From Vampirovibrio sp. (GTDB lineage: Bacteria > Cyanobacteriota > Vampirovibrionia > Vampirovibrionales > JAJTHC01): 64,000 nt of DNA. This document shows, one piece after another, positions 17,890 through 27,652 of this stretch. The first letter of the stretch is position 1. Each line of letters starts with the position of its first letter. The translations under genes and the position numbers were made by a program. The notes under the pieces are model-generated. The model saw only the letters and a program-made list of their open reading frames with translations, did no database searches and was not told the DNA's origin. Location of the stretch: contig JACEUU010000002.1 in the NCBI GenBank assembly GCA_024998755.1, positions 1-64,000 of the forward strand, in the 5' to 3' direction.

Positions 17890-19029
17890 TTATTTGTTTT
17901 GATACGCTTTATGAACAATTTTAGCTAACCAGCCCAGATACAAAATCAACGCAACAAACAAGACTAAGAAAATAATCAAGATTTCTGTTTGAGGTTGTAC
18001 TGCGTGGGTATTAGGGTCTAATATGTTACTAATAGAAAAAACACGCACTAAATGACGCATTTCCGACATGGCACCTATTAACAATAGAGCTGAAACCAAC
18101 CCTGTAATAAAGGCTTTAGAACTACCTTTGACGTAAGCAATAGCCATTGCTATTAACGCAATAACATCTAAGCCTAACGAGGTTCTAAACAAGTGAGACG
18201 CCATTTTGTTTAAGCCCATAAAGCCAGCACCGTTCACATCGAAAAACTGTTGCTGAACAGGACCAGGCAAGGTAAACAAGAACCAAGGACCGACAATGGT
18301 TTGTAACAAGGTAATGCCTAAAAACAAGCCAGCACCTGTTTTAATGAGCCAAGTTGCGTACCCATCATCCTTCTTTTTAAAGTACAAGCCAAAGCTACCA
18401 ATAGCCAAACCCGTTACGGCAACAGCAGCTAATACAAAGTGAACAAACCTTGGAATTAACGTCGGTTCACTTAAGTTTAAGTGCATACCACTTGGGCTTG
18501 CTTGGTACATTGGCAAGAATTTTTCAGGGGTAAGCATCAGCGTCATATTATTGCTAAAGAAAAACGCAATGACCATAAACAACACGGAAGAACCCAGTAA
18601 AAACCAAGGTGATTTTTCACCTAACTTGTTTTGACCATAGTTAAAGATGTAAAGACCATAATAACCAATGACTAATAGGAATAGTACACTTAACCAGGGA
18701 ACTGCCATTAAAATTGACGAGGTATAGGTTAATGGCCCGTATAGAATTTGTAAAAACAACAAGGGGACAATCCCGTTTGTGATTGCCGCAGTGGTAAATA
18801 GTGGCAACGAAGCAGCAATTTGTTTGCCTGCCCGCTGTTGATAACTTTCCGGCTTGTTTTTACCTTGAAATAGTAAAATAGCCGATGTAATACCACCCAT
18901 TAAAGCAACGTTCATGGGAATGGCGTGAATAAAAAAGCCTACTACTAAAAGCGTTTCCATAAGCCAAACTGGCGCAGGAAAAGGCATGGGTTGGTAAGCA
19001 CCGATTGGATATAATGTGATTGGATCCAT
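17890..19029 (-). CDS. bd-oxidase-like multi-span membrane protein, first gene of the respiratory operon
   Basis: 379 residues with about ten hydrophobic segments. The first helix METLLVVGFFIHAIPMNVALMGG (about 24-46, His35) resembles helix 1 of the fused protein encoded at 14708-16195, and both recall cytochrome bd subunit I. The two may be paralogous halves of one complex. No c-type haem motif is present. ATG 19029 (MDPITLYP) is chosen because the 40-codon upstream extension is not hydrophobic in the expected way; its ribosome-binding site is weak. A strong promoter lies at 19215-19243. No family name is offered beyond bd-like. Confidence 0.6.
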   Translation of the reverse strand: MDPITLYPIGAYQPMPFPAPVWLMETLLVVGFFIHAIPMNVALMGGITSAILLFQGKNKPESYQQRAGKQIAASLPLFTTAAITNGIVPLLFLQILYGPLTYTSSILMAVPWLSVLFLLVIGYYGLYIFNYGQNKLGEKSPWFLLGSSVLFMVIAFFFSNNMTLMLTPEKFLPMYQASPSGMHLNLSEPTLIPRFVHFVLAAVAVTGLAIGSFGLYFKKKDDGYATWLIKTGAGLFLGITLLQTIVGPWFLFTLPGPVQQQFFDVNGAGFMGLNKMASHLFRTSLGLDVIALIAMAIAYVKGSSKAFITGLVSALLLIGAMSEMRHLVRVFSISNILDPNTHAVQPQTEILIIFLVLFVALILYLGWLAKIVHKAYQNK

Positions 19030-19214
19030 AAGAATAGAGCGGTCCCATCTACTAAAAAAAGATTGATACGAAATCAGTGAAAGTCTGCAAAGCAACCCTT
19101 GGGTTGAATCTAGACCGTTCAGCCGAAAGAAACTGAAGGCTTCCATCAAACAACTGAATAACGTCTAACAACAAATAAAACAACATTTTAATAACTTTTT
19201 AGTTATTTGCTAAC

Positions 19215-19243
19215 ATTATACTGATAGCATACTAAAGAAGCAA
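19215..19243 (-). promoter_or_regulatory. sigma-70-type promoter of the respiratory operon
   Basis: On the minus strand TTGCTT (19243-19238), a 17-base spacer and a perfect TATAAT (19220-19215). It leaves an untranslated leader of about 180 bases before ATG 19029. The rest of 19244-19407 shows nothing certain. Confidence 0.65.
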
Positions 19244-19407
19244 TGGCATGGCTGAAATAACCAGCGATACCTGTTGAATTAAAATTGAGTTAGTGTGTTA
19301 ATCACTAATTACTTAGTAGTTTAAACCGTTCAACCTAAATGCACCTTGAGCGGACGCATGGAGGTTTTGTCTTTATAAAATCTTTATAAGTTAGGTGTTT
19401 TCTTACG

Positions 19408-19737
19408 TTATGCTTGAAGCTTGAACGTACTTTCAATACTTTTACTAATAATCTTCCGTAAGCCATCTACTTCTGTAGTAATAGCTTGGTGCTGAAGCTG
19501 AATGCGGTTGGCAATCAATTCTAACCGTTTATCTTGGTTTTGAACACGCTCCATAAATTGCTCTTGTAAAACCACTGCAGGGTTTTCTGGTTCTAACGAT
19601 TGTGCACTGGCATAAAGTTTGTCCAGTACATTTGTTAGCCGTAACCGTGCTTGGTTAATTTGCTGCAACTGGAATTCTAAGTCCATTTTGCGAGCAAGCA
19701 ACATATAGAGCCGTGCGCTACTAGCAGCGAACCCCAT
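19408..19737 (-). CDS. small coiled-coil protein of unknown function
   Basis: 109 residues from ATG 19737 (a GGGG-containing ribosome-binding sequence lies about 11 bases upstream). The N-terminus MGFAASSARLYMLLARKMDLEFQLQQINQARLRL recalls a family of short coiled-coil proteins I associate with Melainabacteria genomes, which resemble the N-terminal helices of flagellar or secretion-related proteins; this is recollection, not a match I can test. The whole chain is predicted helical with heptad character. Function is unknown. Confidence 0.5.
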   Translation of the reverse strand: MGFAASSARLYMLLARKMDLEFQLQQINQARLRLTNVLDKLYASAQSLEPENPAVVLQEQFMERVQNQDKRLELIANRIQLQHQAITTEVDGLRKIISKSIESTFKLQA

Positions 19738-19752
19738 AGCTGTAATCCCCAA

Positions 19753-20076
19753 TCTTAATTGTTAAGGTGAGTGTAAACAAAACATTTATAAAATTAAACT
19801 GTAAAAAGAGAGTTTGTAACCTAATTGATTTGTTTGAAAAGGCTTTTCTTTGCGAAGAAGGTTGTTTCAAAACATCGAATTGACCGTGGCAGCAAATTCC
19901 GAAAAGAAGAGACAATAATCCATTGCATCTATAATTAAAAGCATTCCCGATATCCAAGTATATAAAAACAAGATGCATGAGGTTTTGTGCTAGCAATTCA
20001 TAAACTTGGTAATAGGGCTTGGTTAAATCGATTTTATCCTAACTATTGACCCTTTGGTTTGTTTGAAAGAAGATAA
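19753..20076. other. intergenic stretch before atpD
   Basis: No gene is credible here; the open frame on the minus strand lacks a good start and codon character. It must hold the divergent promoters for the small coiled-coil gene and atpD. Confidence 0.4.
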
Positions 20077-20085
20077 TGCTATAAG
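20077..20085 (+). promoter_or_regulatory. extended -10 promoter of atpD-atpC
   Basis: TGCTATAAG (hexamer TATAAG 20080-20085) lies 65 bases before the atpD start; the -35 region (TTGTTT or GTTTGT) is weak. Confidence 0.4.
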
Positions 20086-20105
20086 TTTATCTGTACTATT
20101 GTTAG

Positions 20106-21590
<1,485 letters not shown>

Positions 21591-21691
21591 CTTTGTAATT
21601 CAACAGCGGTCTCTCTTTTGAATAGTTGAAGACTGACCGTTGTTGGCTTTAATCTTATTTAAATAAAATTCCAGAAGGTAATGCTAGTGCT

Positions 21692-21955
21692 ATGGATATT
21701 GCATCAAAATACTTAAAATTGTTGGTGTTATCACCTGAAAAAACGATATTAGACAATGAACCTGTGCTATCAATTGTTGCTTGTGGTGAAGAAGGTTCTT
21801 TTGGGGTTTTGCCTAAGCACCAACCTTTATTAGCCCCCTTGAAAGCTGGCGTATTGGAATACCGTGATTTGTCTGGTGAAAAACGGACGGTAATCTTGCC
21901 TTCTAAAGCTATTTTATCTACTGACGGAGATGAAGTGGTTATTCTTTGCCAATAA
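21692..21955 (+). CDS. atpC: ATP synthase F1 epsilon subunit, short form
   Basis: Only 87 residues: the N-terminal beta-sandwich domain (LKLLVLSPEKTILD, GSFGVLPKHQPLLAPLKAGVL) is complete, while the C-terminal helical hairpin of the usual 130-140-residue protein is absent. The beta-sandwich is what contacts gamma and the c-ring; the missing helices normally inhibit ATP hydrolysis. No frameshift is visible downstream that would restore them, so the short form appears genuine. It is co-transcribed with atpD (101-bp gap). Confidence 0.88.
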   Translation: MDIASKYLKLLVLSPEKTILDNEPVLSIVACGEEGSFGVLPKHQPLLAPLKAGVLEYRDLSGEKRTVILPSKAILSTDGDEVVILCQ

Positions 21956-21985
21956 TAGCCTTAAATTTTATAAAGGTATCCGTGA

Positions 21986-22909
21986 ATGACTTTTTCTGTA
22001 AAAAAACCGACGACTCTTTTGTTTTCCTTGTTTCTTTCAATTGCCACGATAGCTATTATGGGTTCAACGGCTTTTGCTGATGACTATGATGCTGATACGG
22101 TGGATGTGATTGATATTGAAAATTTGCCTTGGGGAACGCCTAATCAGCAAGAAGCAGCGACAGAAAAATCTACGGAAAAAAAATCTTTCAGCCCGACAGA
22201 TTTTCTCAATGAATCTGAATTTCAGGCTCACAAACGCACGTTGACGGAATTGAACCAAGTGTTGAAATCCATTTACGATCGTAATCCTAGTTACTTATCG
22301 CAATTGGCTATGTTTAAAGTCAGTACGGCTACTCGGCTTTATAATGCGTTTATTTATAATCGAGGTGCATTTTTCATTGGCAAAGGCTTTTGGAATGCTT
22401 TACAAACCCCTGACGCCAGAGCATTTGTAATTTTAAACGCCATTACGTGGAAGAAAAATAAAGGCCCTGATAAAGCTCAAAAAGTTAGTTTGCATAGTAA
22501 AATTGGTGCTTTCCCTGGTGGGCTTGTGTTGCTGTTTGCAACCAGTTTGCTTTCCTTGCCTTATAGTGGCTGGGCTACTTACCAAGCTTATAAGGGGTAT
22601 CCTAATTTTATTTTCAGAACGGATATAATGACCTTAGACCAACTTGAAAAATTAGGATATGATCCTAATAAAGCCATTGAAGCTTTAACGGTATTGGATG
22701 ATACCGATGCGTTTTCTTTTTTGGATCAACCCACCAAAACTTATTATGAAGCTCAAACGGGGCGTTCGGTTTACAACCCAAGCAATTATCGGTTAGCCAA
22801 ACAAGGATTTACTATGGGCGTCCCTAAGCCTGAAAAACGGTATGAAAAACTAGCACTTTATTTGGCTAAGCAAGCTAAACCTTCTGTTAATGTTACCAAA
22901 AAACCTTAA
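21986..22909 (+). CDS. secreted M48-like protein lacking the zinc motif
   Basis: 307 residues with a signal peptide (hydrophobic 9-28, cleavage likely after AFA at 31). Residues 119-151 (YNAFIYNRGAFFIGKGFWNALQTPDARAFVIL) follow the layout of M48 metalloproteases (NAF..GG.i.i..gll), and 212-237 (TDIMTLDQLEKLGYDPNKAIEAL) that of the EADRLGLEYLAKAGYDP block. Where HEXXH should stand the sequence is NAITW, and the third ligand Glu is missing, so it is probably a non-catalytic member. A further hydrophobic segment lies at 174-195. It is 30 bp after atpC but functionally unrelated. Confidence 0.5.
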   Translation: MTFSVKKPTTLLFSLFLSIATIAIMGSTAFADDYDADTVDVIDIENLPWGTPNQQEAATEKSTEKKSFSPTDFLNESEFQAHKRTLTELNQVLKSIYDRNPSYLSQLAMFKVSTATRLYNAFIYNRGAFFIGKGFWNALQTPDARAFVILNAITWKKNKGPDKAQKVSLHSKIGAFPGGLVLLFATSLLSLPYSGWATYQAYKGYPNFIFRTDIMTLDQLEKLGYDPNKAIEALTVLDDTDAFSFLDQPTKTYYEAQTGRSVYNPSNYRLAKQGFTMGVPKPEKRYEKLALYLAKQAKPSVNVTKKP

Positions 22910-22926
22910 CCCCATTAGCTTTATTT

Positions 22927-24036
22927 CTACCAATTTTGCTTAATGGTATCGATGACTTTTATTTGTTGTTCTTCTGTCAAGGTACCCGAAGAGGGTAAAT
23001 TAATATGTTCACGCCATAGTTTTTCTGCTACAGGAACTGAGTTGGATTGATTGGTAGTGGCATAGGCTTGGGTTAAAGGCAGTGGTTTAAAAATAGGGCG
23101 TGCTTCAATACCAGCTTCGCCTAATTGGGCTAGCAACGCTAACCGTTTTTCAGGGTGTGGCAACCGTAAAGTGGAAAGCCAATAGCTAGGCACTTGTATC
23201 ATGCCATTTTGGGGTGGTGGGCACCCTCTAAACCAGCTCTCAAAAGCCTGTTCATAAGTAGTAGCAATCGCAATACGTTTAGCTAGTAATTCAGGGAAGC
23301 GTGCCAATTGCACCAATCCTAAGCTAGCAGGTATAGCAGACATTCGGGTATTGTAGCCCACATCAAAATGGTCAAGTTCGCCATTGGTGAAAATTTTGGC
23401 TTGTGTAGCAAGGCGTTTAATGGTTGCCATTTCGTCGGCATTTTGACCTACTAACATCCCACCAGACCCAGTTGTAAGTGTTTTGTTGCCATTAAAACTA
23501 AATGCACCAAAACGTCCGAAGCTACCCACTGGCTTCCCATTTACTTTAGTACCTAATGCTTCCGCAGCGTCTTCAATCAGGATGAGGTTGTGAGCATCTG
23601 CCAAAGCCCGAAGCCCAACCACATCGCACGCAAACCCATAAAGATGGGTTGCAATGATAGCCTTGGTTTTCGGGGTTATGAGTGGTTCTACGGTTTCTGG
23701 GCAGAGCCCGAAGGTTTCTTCGTGAACATCTGCAAAAACGGGCGTTGCCCCAACATATCGAACGGGATTAACCGTAGCTACAAAGCTTAATGCTGGTACA
23801 ATGACTTCATCGCCTGTTTGAATGCCACTGGCAGCCAACGCCATCCAAATGGCACTGGTACCACAATTTGTACTGACGGATGCATTAAAGCCTAACTGCT
23901 TTACAAAAGCCGTTTCAAATTCATCCACCATGGGGGCTGCAGTGGAAAGCCAGCCAGATGCAATGGTTTCAGCAACAGCCGATTGTTCAGCGTGGGTCAA
24001 CCAAGGTTCTGATAAAGGAATTCGTTCAACAGGCAT
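22927..24036 (-). CDS. DegT/DnrJ/EryC1-family sugar aminotransferase
   Basis: PLP-dependent aminotransferase acting on nucleotide-linked keto-sugars, likely for surface polysaccharide. The motif STNCGTSAIWMAL, the IEDAAEALG block and the PLP lysine in FSFNGNKTLTTGSGG are present; 369 residues, full length. ATG 24036 is the start. No other sugar genes are adjacent, so the specific product cannot be assigned. Confidence 0.85.
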   Translation of the reverse strand: MPVERIPLSEPWLTHAEQSAVAETIASGWLSTAAPMVDEFETAFVKQLGFNASVSTNCGTSAIWMALAASGIQTGDEVIVPALSFVATVNPVRYVGATPVFADVHEETFGLCPETVEPLITPKTKAIIATHLYGFACDVVGLRALADAHNLILIEDAAEALGTKVNGKPVGSFGRFGAFSFNGNKTLTTGSGGMLVGQNADEMATIKRLATQAKIFTNGELDHFDVGYNTRMSAIPASLGLVQLARFPELLAKRIAIATTYEQAFESWFRGCPPPQNGMIQVPSYWLSTLRLPHPEKRLALLAQLGEAGIEARPIFKPLPLTQAYATTNQSNSVPVAEKLWREHINLPSSGTLTEEQQIKVIDTIKQNW

Positions 24037-24134
24037 TCAAGGCAAGCATTCTAAACGGTTATAAGCATATAAAGATGTTTTAATTATAGCCTAGAACCCT
24101 AAGAATTGGCTTCCCCTAGCCAGTTGAAACCTAC

Positions 24135-24584
24135 CTACAGGCTTAATTGATGTTTTAAAAAATCCAAAACCCAAGGTTCAATGGGTTGATTGGTTGAAGA
24201 AAGGGTGTTTAGTTGATTAGCAATCCATGGTCTAGCAACTAAACCAGTCCGAAGAAACACCATGATGACCCAACTTTTTGTTTGAACAGACCCAACGGAA
24301 AGTGCTTGCCACAACAACGGAAATTGAGTTTCATCCAGCTGTAGAGCTACTAATTGATTTTCAAACTGTTTTAATTGGTCAGGATTGGTTGTGGTTGAAG
24401 CTTGTTCTAACAACCTGGCCACAGGGTTCAAGCTTAATGCGGGTGCTGGTTTTTGAATTAAGGAAAGTCTTTTTCTAGCAGGAGACGTAATCGTACTAGT
24501 GCCAACGGTCTGTTTTGTGGCAACTGAAGGTTGCTTTTTAACAGGTGAAGGCTTTAATAAAAATGTTGTAGTCGATGTAGTCAT
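24135..24584 (-). CDS. unknown protein
   Basis: 149 residues from ATG 24584. The first 60 residues are rich in Ser, Thr, Pro and Lys and probably disordered; the rest is predicted helical, with no recognised motif. An upstream extension of the frame (to 24653) would add a hydrophobic stretch from a non-standard start and is not favoured. Confidence 0.45.
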   Translation of the reverse strand: MTTSTTTFLLKPSPVKKQPSVATKQTVGTSTITSPARKRLSLIQKPAPALSLNPVARLLEQASTTTNPDQLKQFENQLVALQLDETQFPLLWQALSVGSVQTKSWVIMVFLRTGLVARPWIANQLNTLSSTNQPIEPWVLDFLKHQLSL

Positions 24585-24653
24585 TTCAGACGATTTCTTT
24601 CTTTGTAAAAAACAGAGATACTTAGCAATCAATACACACAGTAGCAACAACAC

Positions 24654-25019
24654 TACTTTATCGGTTTAACGGATGACAGGCAAGTTACTTGCAACGGGAA
24701 AAATGGGTTTAAAGCCATTATTTAAAGTCCAATCTTTACATGGGCAGTAGGGAACGGGTAAAAACAGGCAGAAATAGCGGACTACTTCTAATTGCTAGCG
24801 GTTTAGCCCTTAATGTGCAGAGTTATTTCTTGATGGTGCAATAATCAAATCTTTATCTGTTCTTAATCTCAAAAACGTCTTTTCTCCATATTGTAAGGTA
24901 AGTATATGGTCATAAGTCATTAAAAAACGAAAGCACGATTCTTCTATTAGCTGTTTTTTTGCTTTAAGATGAGGTAGTATCAGCCCTCTACAGTTATTGC
25001 TTAGGATGAAAACGATTTC
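24654..25019. other. divergent intergenic region
   Basis: A 366-bp region between divergent genes. A minus-strand frame (24810-25043) has no convincing start and overlaps the next gene. No repeats or hairpins of note are seen. Confidence 0.35.
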
Positions 25020-26060
25020 ATGGTGGGCATTACCCCCGTTCAATTACAGTCAACCGTGGTAAAACCTCAAGCTATTGAGGCTATTTCGCTTATGCCAAAA
25101 AATCAGCCTAGAAGTGGGGTTACCATTCTGGCGTTTTCTTCTTATCCTAATGGGTTTCCCGTGTTGGATTTAGACGATAAAACCGCCATGAAGATGGTAG
25201 AAAAAGCCTTGCCCAGTGTTTCTGTTGAAGAAAAAAGACTGCTTTTTGGTAGAACGAAATGGCAAGGTAGAACGGTAGGGGCAGTGGTCTACCCCATTTC
25301 AGAACAGGATATTCGGCAAGTGCAGAATATTATGAACGATAGCAGACTTTCAGATTACGAACGGAATATGAAAGTTAATGATTATATGCCTACCGTGATG
25401 GCTAAAGACACGGGATCGACCAGAATTTTCGATATTCAGCGTAATAAATTGCTGGGTCTTCAAGAAGCGGAAGACTTATCAAAAGTAGGGCACGTTGCTT
25501 TGACGGATGCGAAAAAACAAGCAGAAAAAATGACCGCTATTGAAGGAGCTGCTTCTACGCAAGCCGTAAAAGAAAAAGAAGGGGGTGTTAAAACAACGGT
25601 TAGCGATGAGAAACATCGTAAACAATTGTCTGATTTTCATCAGCAATTATTGCGGGTAACAACGCAATCTAGCCAGTATAATAAAAGCCCTGTAACAGAT
25701 ACCCTTCCCTTGTTACCTCAGCCATTAAAGCCTGTTTTATGGAATAATAGTTCTACTTTTTTTTTACCATTGCAGTCGCCAGTGCCTCCGCCCGTAGTAG
25801 TTACACCAGTTAATAATAATAAGACTTCACCAATACCCCCTTTGTTGCCTCAAGCCACTGAAGTTGCTGAACAACCAAAAGCTATGAATAAAGAATTGAG
25901 TGTTACCATACCTTCTCCCACGCAATCATTACCTTCAACCCCTGTTGTGAAGCCGACCCAACCGGTGCAACCCACTGCTGATAAAACGACGGCATTACCT
26001 GCTGTACAACAATCATCAGCTACTATACCCATTGATTTTTATTCAGTACCAAGCTTTTAA
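25020..26060 (+). CDS. unknown protein with a Pro-rich C-terminus
   Basis: 346 residues. The first 200 are a mixed alpha/beta region without a recognised family (TILAFSSYPNGFPVLDLDDKTAMKMVEKALPSVSVEEKRLLFG). Residues 220-346 are Pro/Thr/Ser/Gln-rich and probably extended. No signal peptide or membrane segment is seen. ATG 25020 has an AGGATG-type site about 13 bases upstream. The Pro/Gln-rich style recalls the proteins at 27653-28828 and 44308-45705. Confidence 0.55.
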   Translation: MVGITPVQLQSTVVKPQAIEAISLMPKNQPRSGVTILAFSSYPNGFPVLDLDDKTAMKMVEKALPSVSVEEKRLLFGRTKWQGRTVGAVVYPISEQDIRQVQNIMNDSRLSDYERNMKVNDYMPTVMAKDTGSTRIFDIQRNKLLGLQEAEDLSKVGHVALTDAKKQAEKMTAIEGAASTQAVKEKEGGVKTTVSDEKHRKQLSDFHQQLLRVTTQSSQYNKSPVTDTLPLLPQPLKPVLWNNSSTFFLPLQSPVPPPVVVTPVNNNKTSPIPPLLPQATEVAEQPKAMNKELSVTIPSPTQSLPSTPVVKPTQPVQPTADKTTALPAVQQSSATIPIDFYSVPSF

Positions 26061-26158
26061 TTTTGTGGTTTTGAACATATTAGGGTCTGTTTTCAAATAG
26101 AGTAGTTGTTTTTTTGTTAAAATAGGGCTGTAACCTTTGTATACAGAGCCTATAGCCC

Positions 26159-26284
26159 ATGCGATTTGACCTAACAGATACCCAATTTGAACAAATTCAC
26201 GCTCTATTTCCTAATGGAATCGAAACGAGAGGCAGAAAACCGATCGATATTCGGCAAGTCATTAACGGTATTTTCTACATTCTT
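26159..26284 (+). pseudogene. IS5-family transposase N-terminal fragment
   Basis: MRFDLTDTQFEQIHALFPNG..GRKPIDIRQVINGIFYI is the start of an IS5/IS427-type transposase (LTD.Q...I..LLP...GR...R.V.N.IFYI). It is cut after 42 codons by the IS630-type element beginning at 26286; the rest of the IS5 gene is not found on the other side. A related fragment from the middle of such a transposase is at 58363-58538. Confidence 0.7.
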
Positions 26285-26299
26285 ATACCAATTCTCAGT

Positions 26300-26560
26300 T
26301 TAAATGACGTGTTGAATATAGGGAAAATAGGCAAACGATTTCACCCACGTCGTATTTGCCTCTACCCAACGCAAAGCCTTAACTAAATGAGCTTCCACTG
26401 CCCAACGCTCTCCTTGTGGCAACAAAACTCGGCGTAATTGACAAATTTTGCCAAACCTCGCTTCATCTTGAAAAAAGACCCGAACGGTCTTTTTTACTAT
26501 TTTCGTAACAAAATTAATGCGTTCAGGGAGTTTTTTTGAAGAGGGTTTGATCCTCCTCAT
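26300..26560 (-). pseudogene. IS630-type orfB with an internal deletion
   Basis: Starts MRRIKPSSKKLPE and reads VRVFFQDEARFGKICQLR, then jumps at GERWAVEAHLVKALRWVEANT. The junction corresponds to two separate VEA sites in the intact protein, VVEAQHIR and AVEAHLVK. The second Asp and the Glu of the DDE triad (LDGAGWH, NPVEQLW) are lost, so it cannot be active. Confidence 0.75.
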
Positions 26561-26972
26561 TATGATTGGGGTGAATTGATCGGGGTACCTTCGGCTTCCA
26601 GCCGTGGCGATTAAGCAGACGGTAGCCGCTTTGAAACCCTACGTTTCGCCCCACTTGTGCATTAAGTGCTTGGTGTAAATCGTAGATGCCAACCTTGCCT
26701 TTGTGTTGGTCAAGTAACGCCATTTCGACTTGTTTGTTGGGTAATAGGCTGTTACGACGAATGCCTTTTTTGGGGTTGAGGATGTGAAGTCCGTGTTGTT
26801 GGACTTGGGCTTGGATGGGTTGTACTTGTCTAAGGCTGTAGCCAGTGTGTTGGGCTATTTCAGCTTGTTTTTTTGGGTCGACGATTTTAAGCTGAATACA
26901 GAGGAATCGACGGTAGGTTTTTCTTGTCGGTGAAGGTTTTTCAAAGGCGAGTACGTCTTCTTGGGTAAGCAT
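26523..26972 (-). CDS. IS630-type orfA (helix-turn-helix part), older copy
   Basis: From ATG 26972, MLTQEDVLAFEK..KTYRRFLCIQLKI, homologous over its full length to the 149-residue orfA at 59455-59904. It ends at an A7 tract (26537-26531, minus strand) where the orfB frame joins. Confidence 0.6.
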   Translation of the reverse strand: MLTQEDVLAFEKPSPTRKTYRRFLCIQLKIVDPKKQAEIAQHTGYSLRQVQPIQAQVQQHGLHILNPKKGIRRNSLLPNKQVEMALLDQHKGKVGIYDLHQALNAQVGRNVGFQSGYRLLNRHGWKPKVPRSIHPNHNEEDQTLFKKTP

Positions 26973-27038
26973 AATAAAGGTCTTTGAAACAGACAATAAC
27001 ACGCCCTTATTATACGACACTTAAAGTGAGAATTGGTA

Positions 27039-27383
27039 TTACCCACAGGCTTGGCGGTTTCTAAAGCAACGGTCAATGTTTATGTTTTAGATTCAAATAT
27101 TAAAACCATTACAACTGGCGGTGTAACAAGGAAGTCTTTAAATATTAATGTTTATTCAGCTACTCCTACAGGTACTATTTTTATTAGAACAATTGCTTTA
27201 AATGTAAGCGATGAAGTTTTTACTAATGCAACAGATAGGTTAACCAATGCAGGGGTTAGTGGTAGTATTATGCTGTTGACTTTGGACGAAAACAAGACTC
27301 AGTTTTACGTTAATGTTGAAGCAGCAGGAACGGCGGGTAACCCTGGTATAATTTATCAATTTGGCTCAGACCAAGCCATTTAA
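27039..27383 (+). pseudogene. 3' remnant of an unknown gene cut by the IS element
   Basis: About 114 codons without a start follow the right end of the IS630-type copy: a Thr/Val/Asn-rich, beta-like sequence (VNVYVLDSNIKTITTGG, NINVYSATPTGTIFIRT). It is not recognised. The upstream half is not on the other side of the IS, where an IS5 fragment lies instead, so a rearrangement is likely. A good terminator follows. Confidence 0.45.
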
Positions 27384-27409
27384 CACAATTAACTTTACCC
27401 TTTATAAAA

Positions 27410-27447
27410 ACATACCAGACTGTACCTCAAGGTGCAGTCTGGTATGT
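27410..27447 (+). terminator. intrinsic terminator
   Basis: A 13-bp perfect stem ACATACCAGACTG / CAGTCTGGTATGT is extended by T.G and ACC/GGT pairs to a TCAA tetraloop, then TTTATTGG. It lies 27 bp after the remnant gene. Confidence 0.7.
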
Positions 27448-27652
27448 TTATTGGTGCATTTAAAAAAGGTGTATTTTTATTATTTGTTACATATTAGTTA
27501 CTTATTTTAAAAAACAAGCAACATATTCAGTGGAATTGTTTTTATTAACTTGTAGACCAAATACAATACCCCCATTTCCCAACATTCATCCACTTTAAAG
27601 ACTAAGCTATAAAAGCCAAATCTAACATTTTTAAAAAAGGACCCCACCCACA

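Larger units (their letters stand above)
26286..27038 (-). mobile_element. internally deleted copy of the second IS630-type family (753 bp)
   Basis: Terminal inverted repeats TACCAATTCTCAGTTTAAATGACG and TACCAATTCTCACTTTAAGTGTCG match the family of 58888-59970 (1083 bp). About 330 bp of the DDE gene are missing. It has diverged more from the other two copies than they have from each other, so it is an older insertion. Confidence 0.75.

Noticed and set aside
24810-25043. Minus-strand 77-codon open frame
   Set aside because: It opens with TTG inside the next gene, has no ribosome-binding site, and its composition does not resemble a conserved protein.
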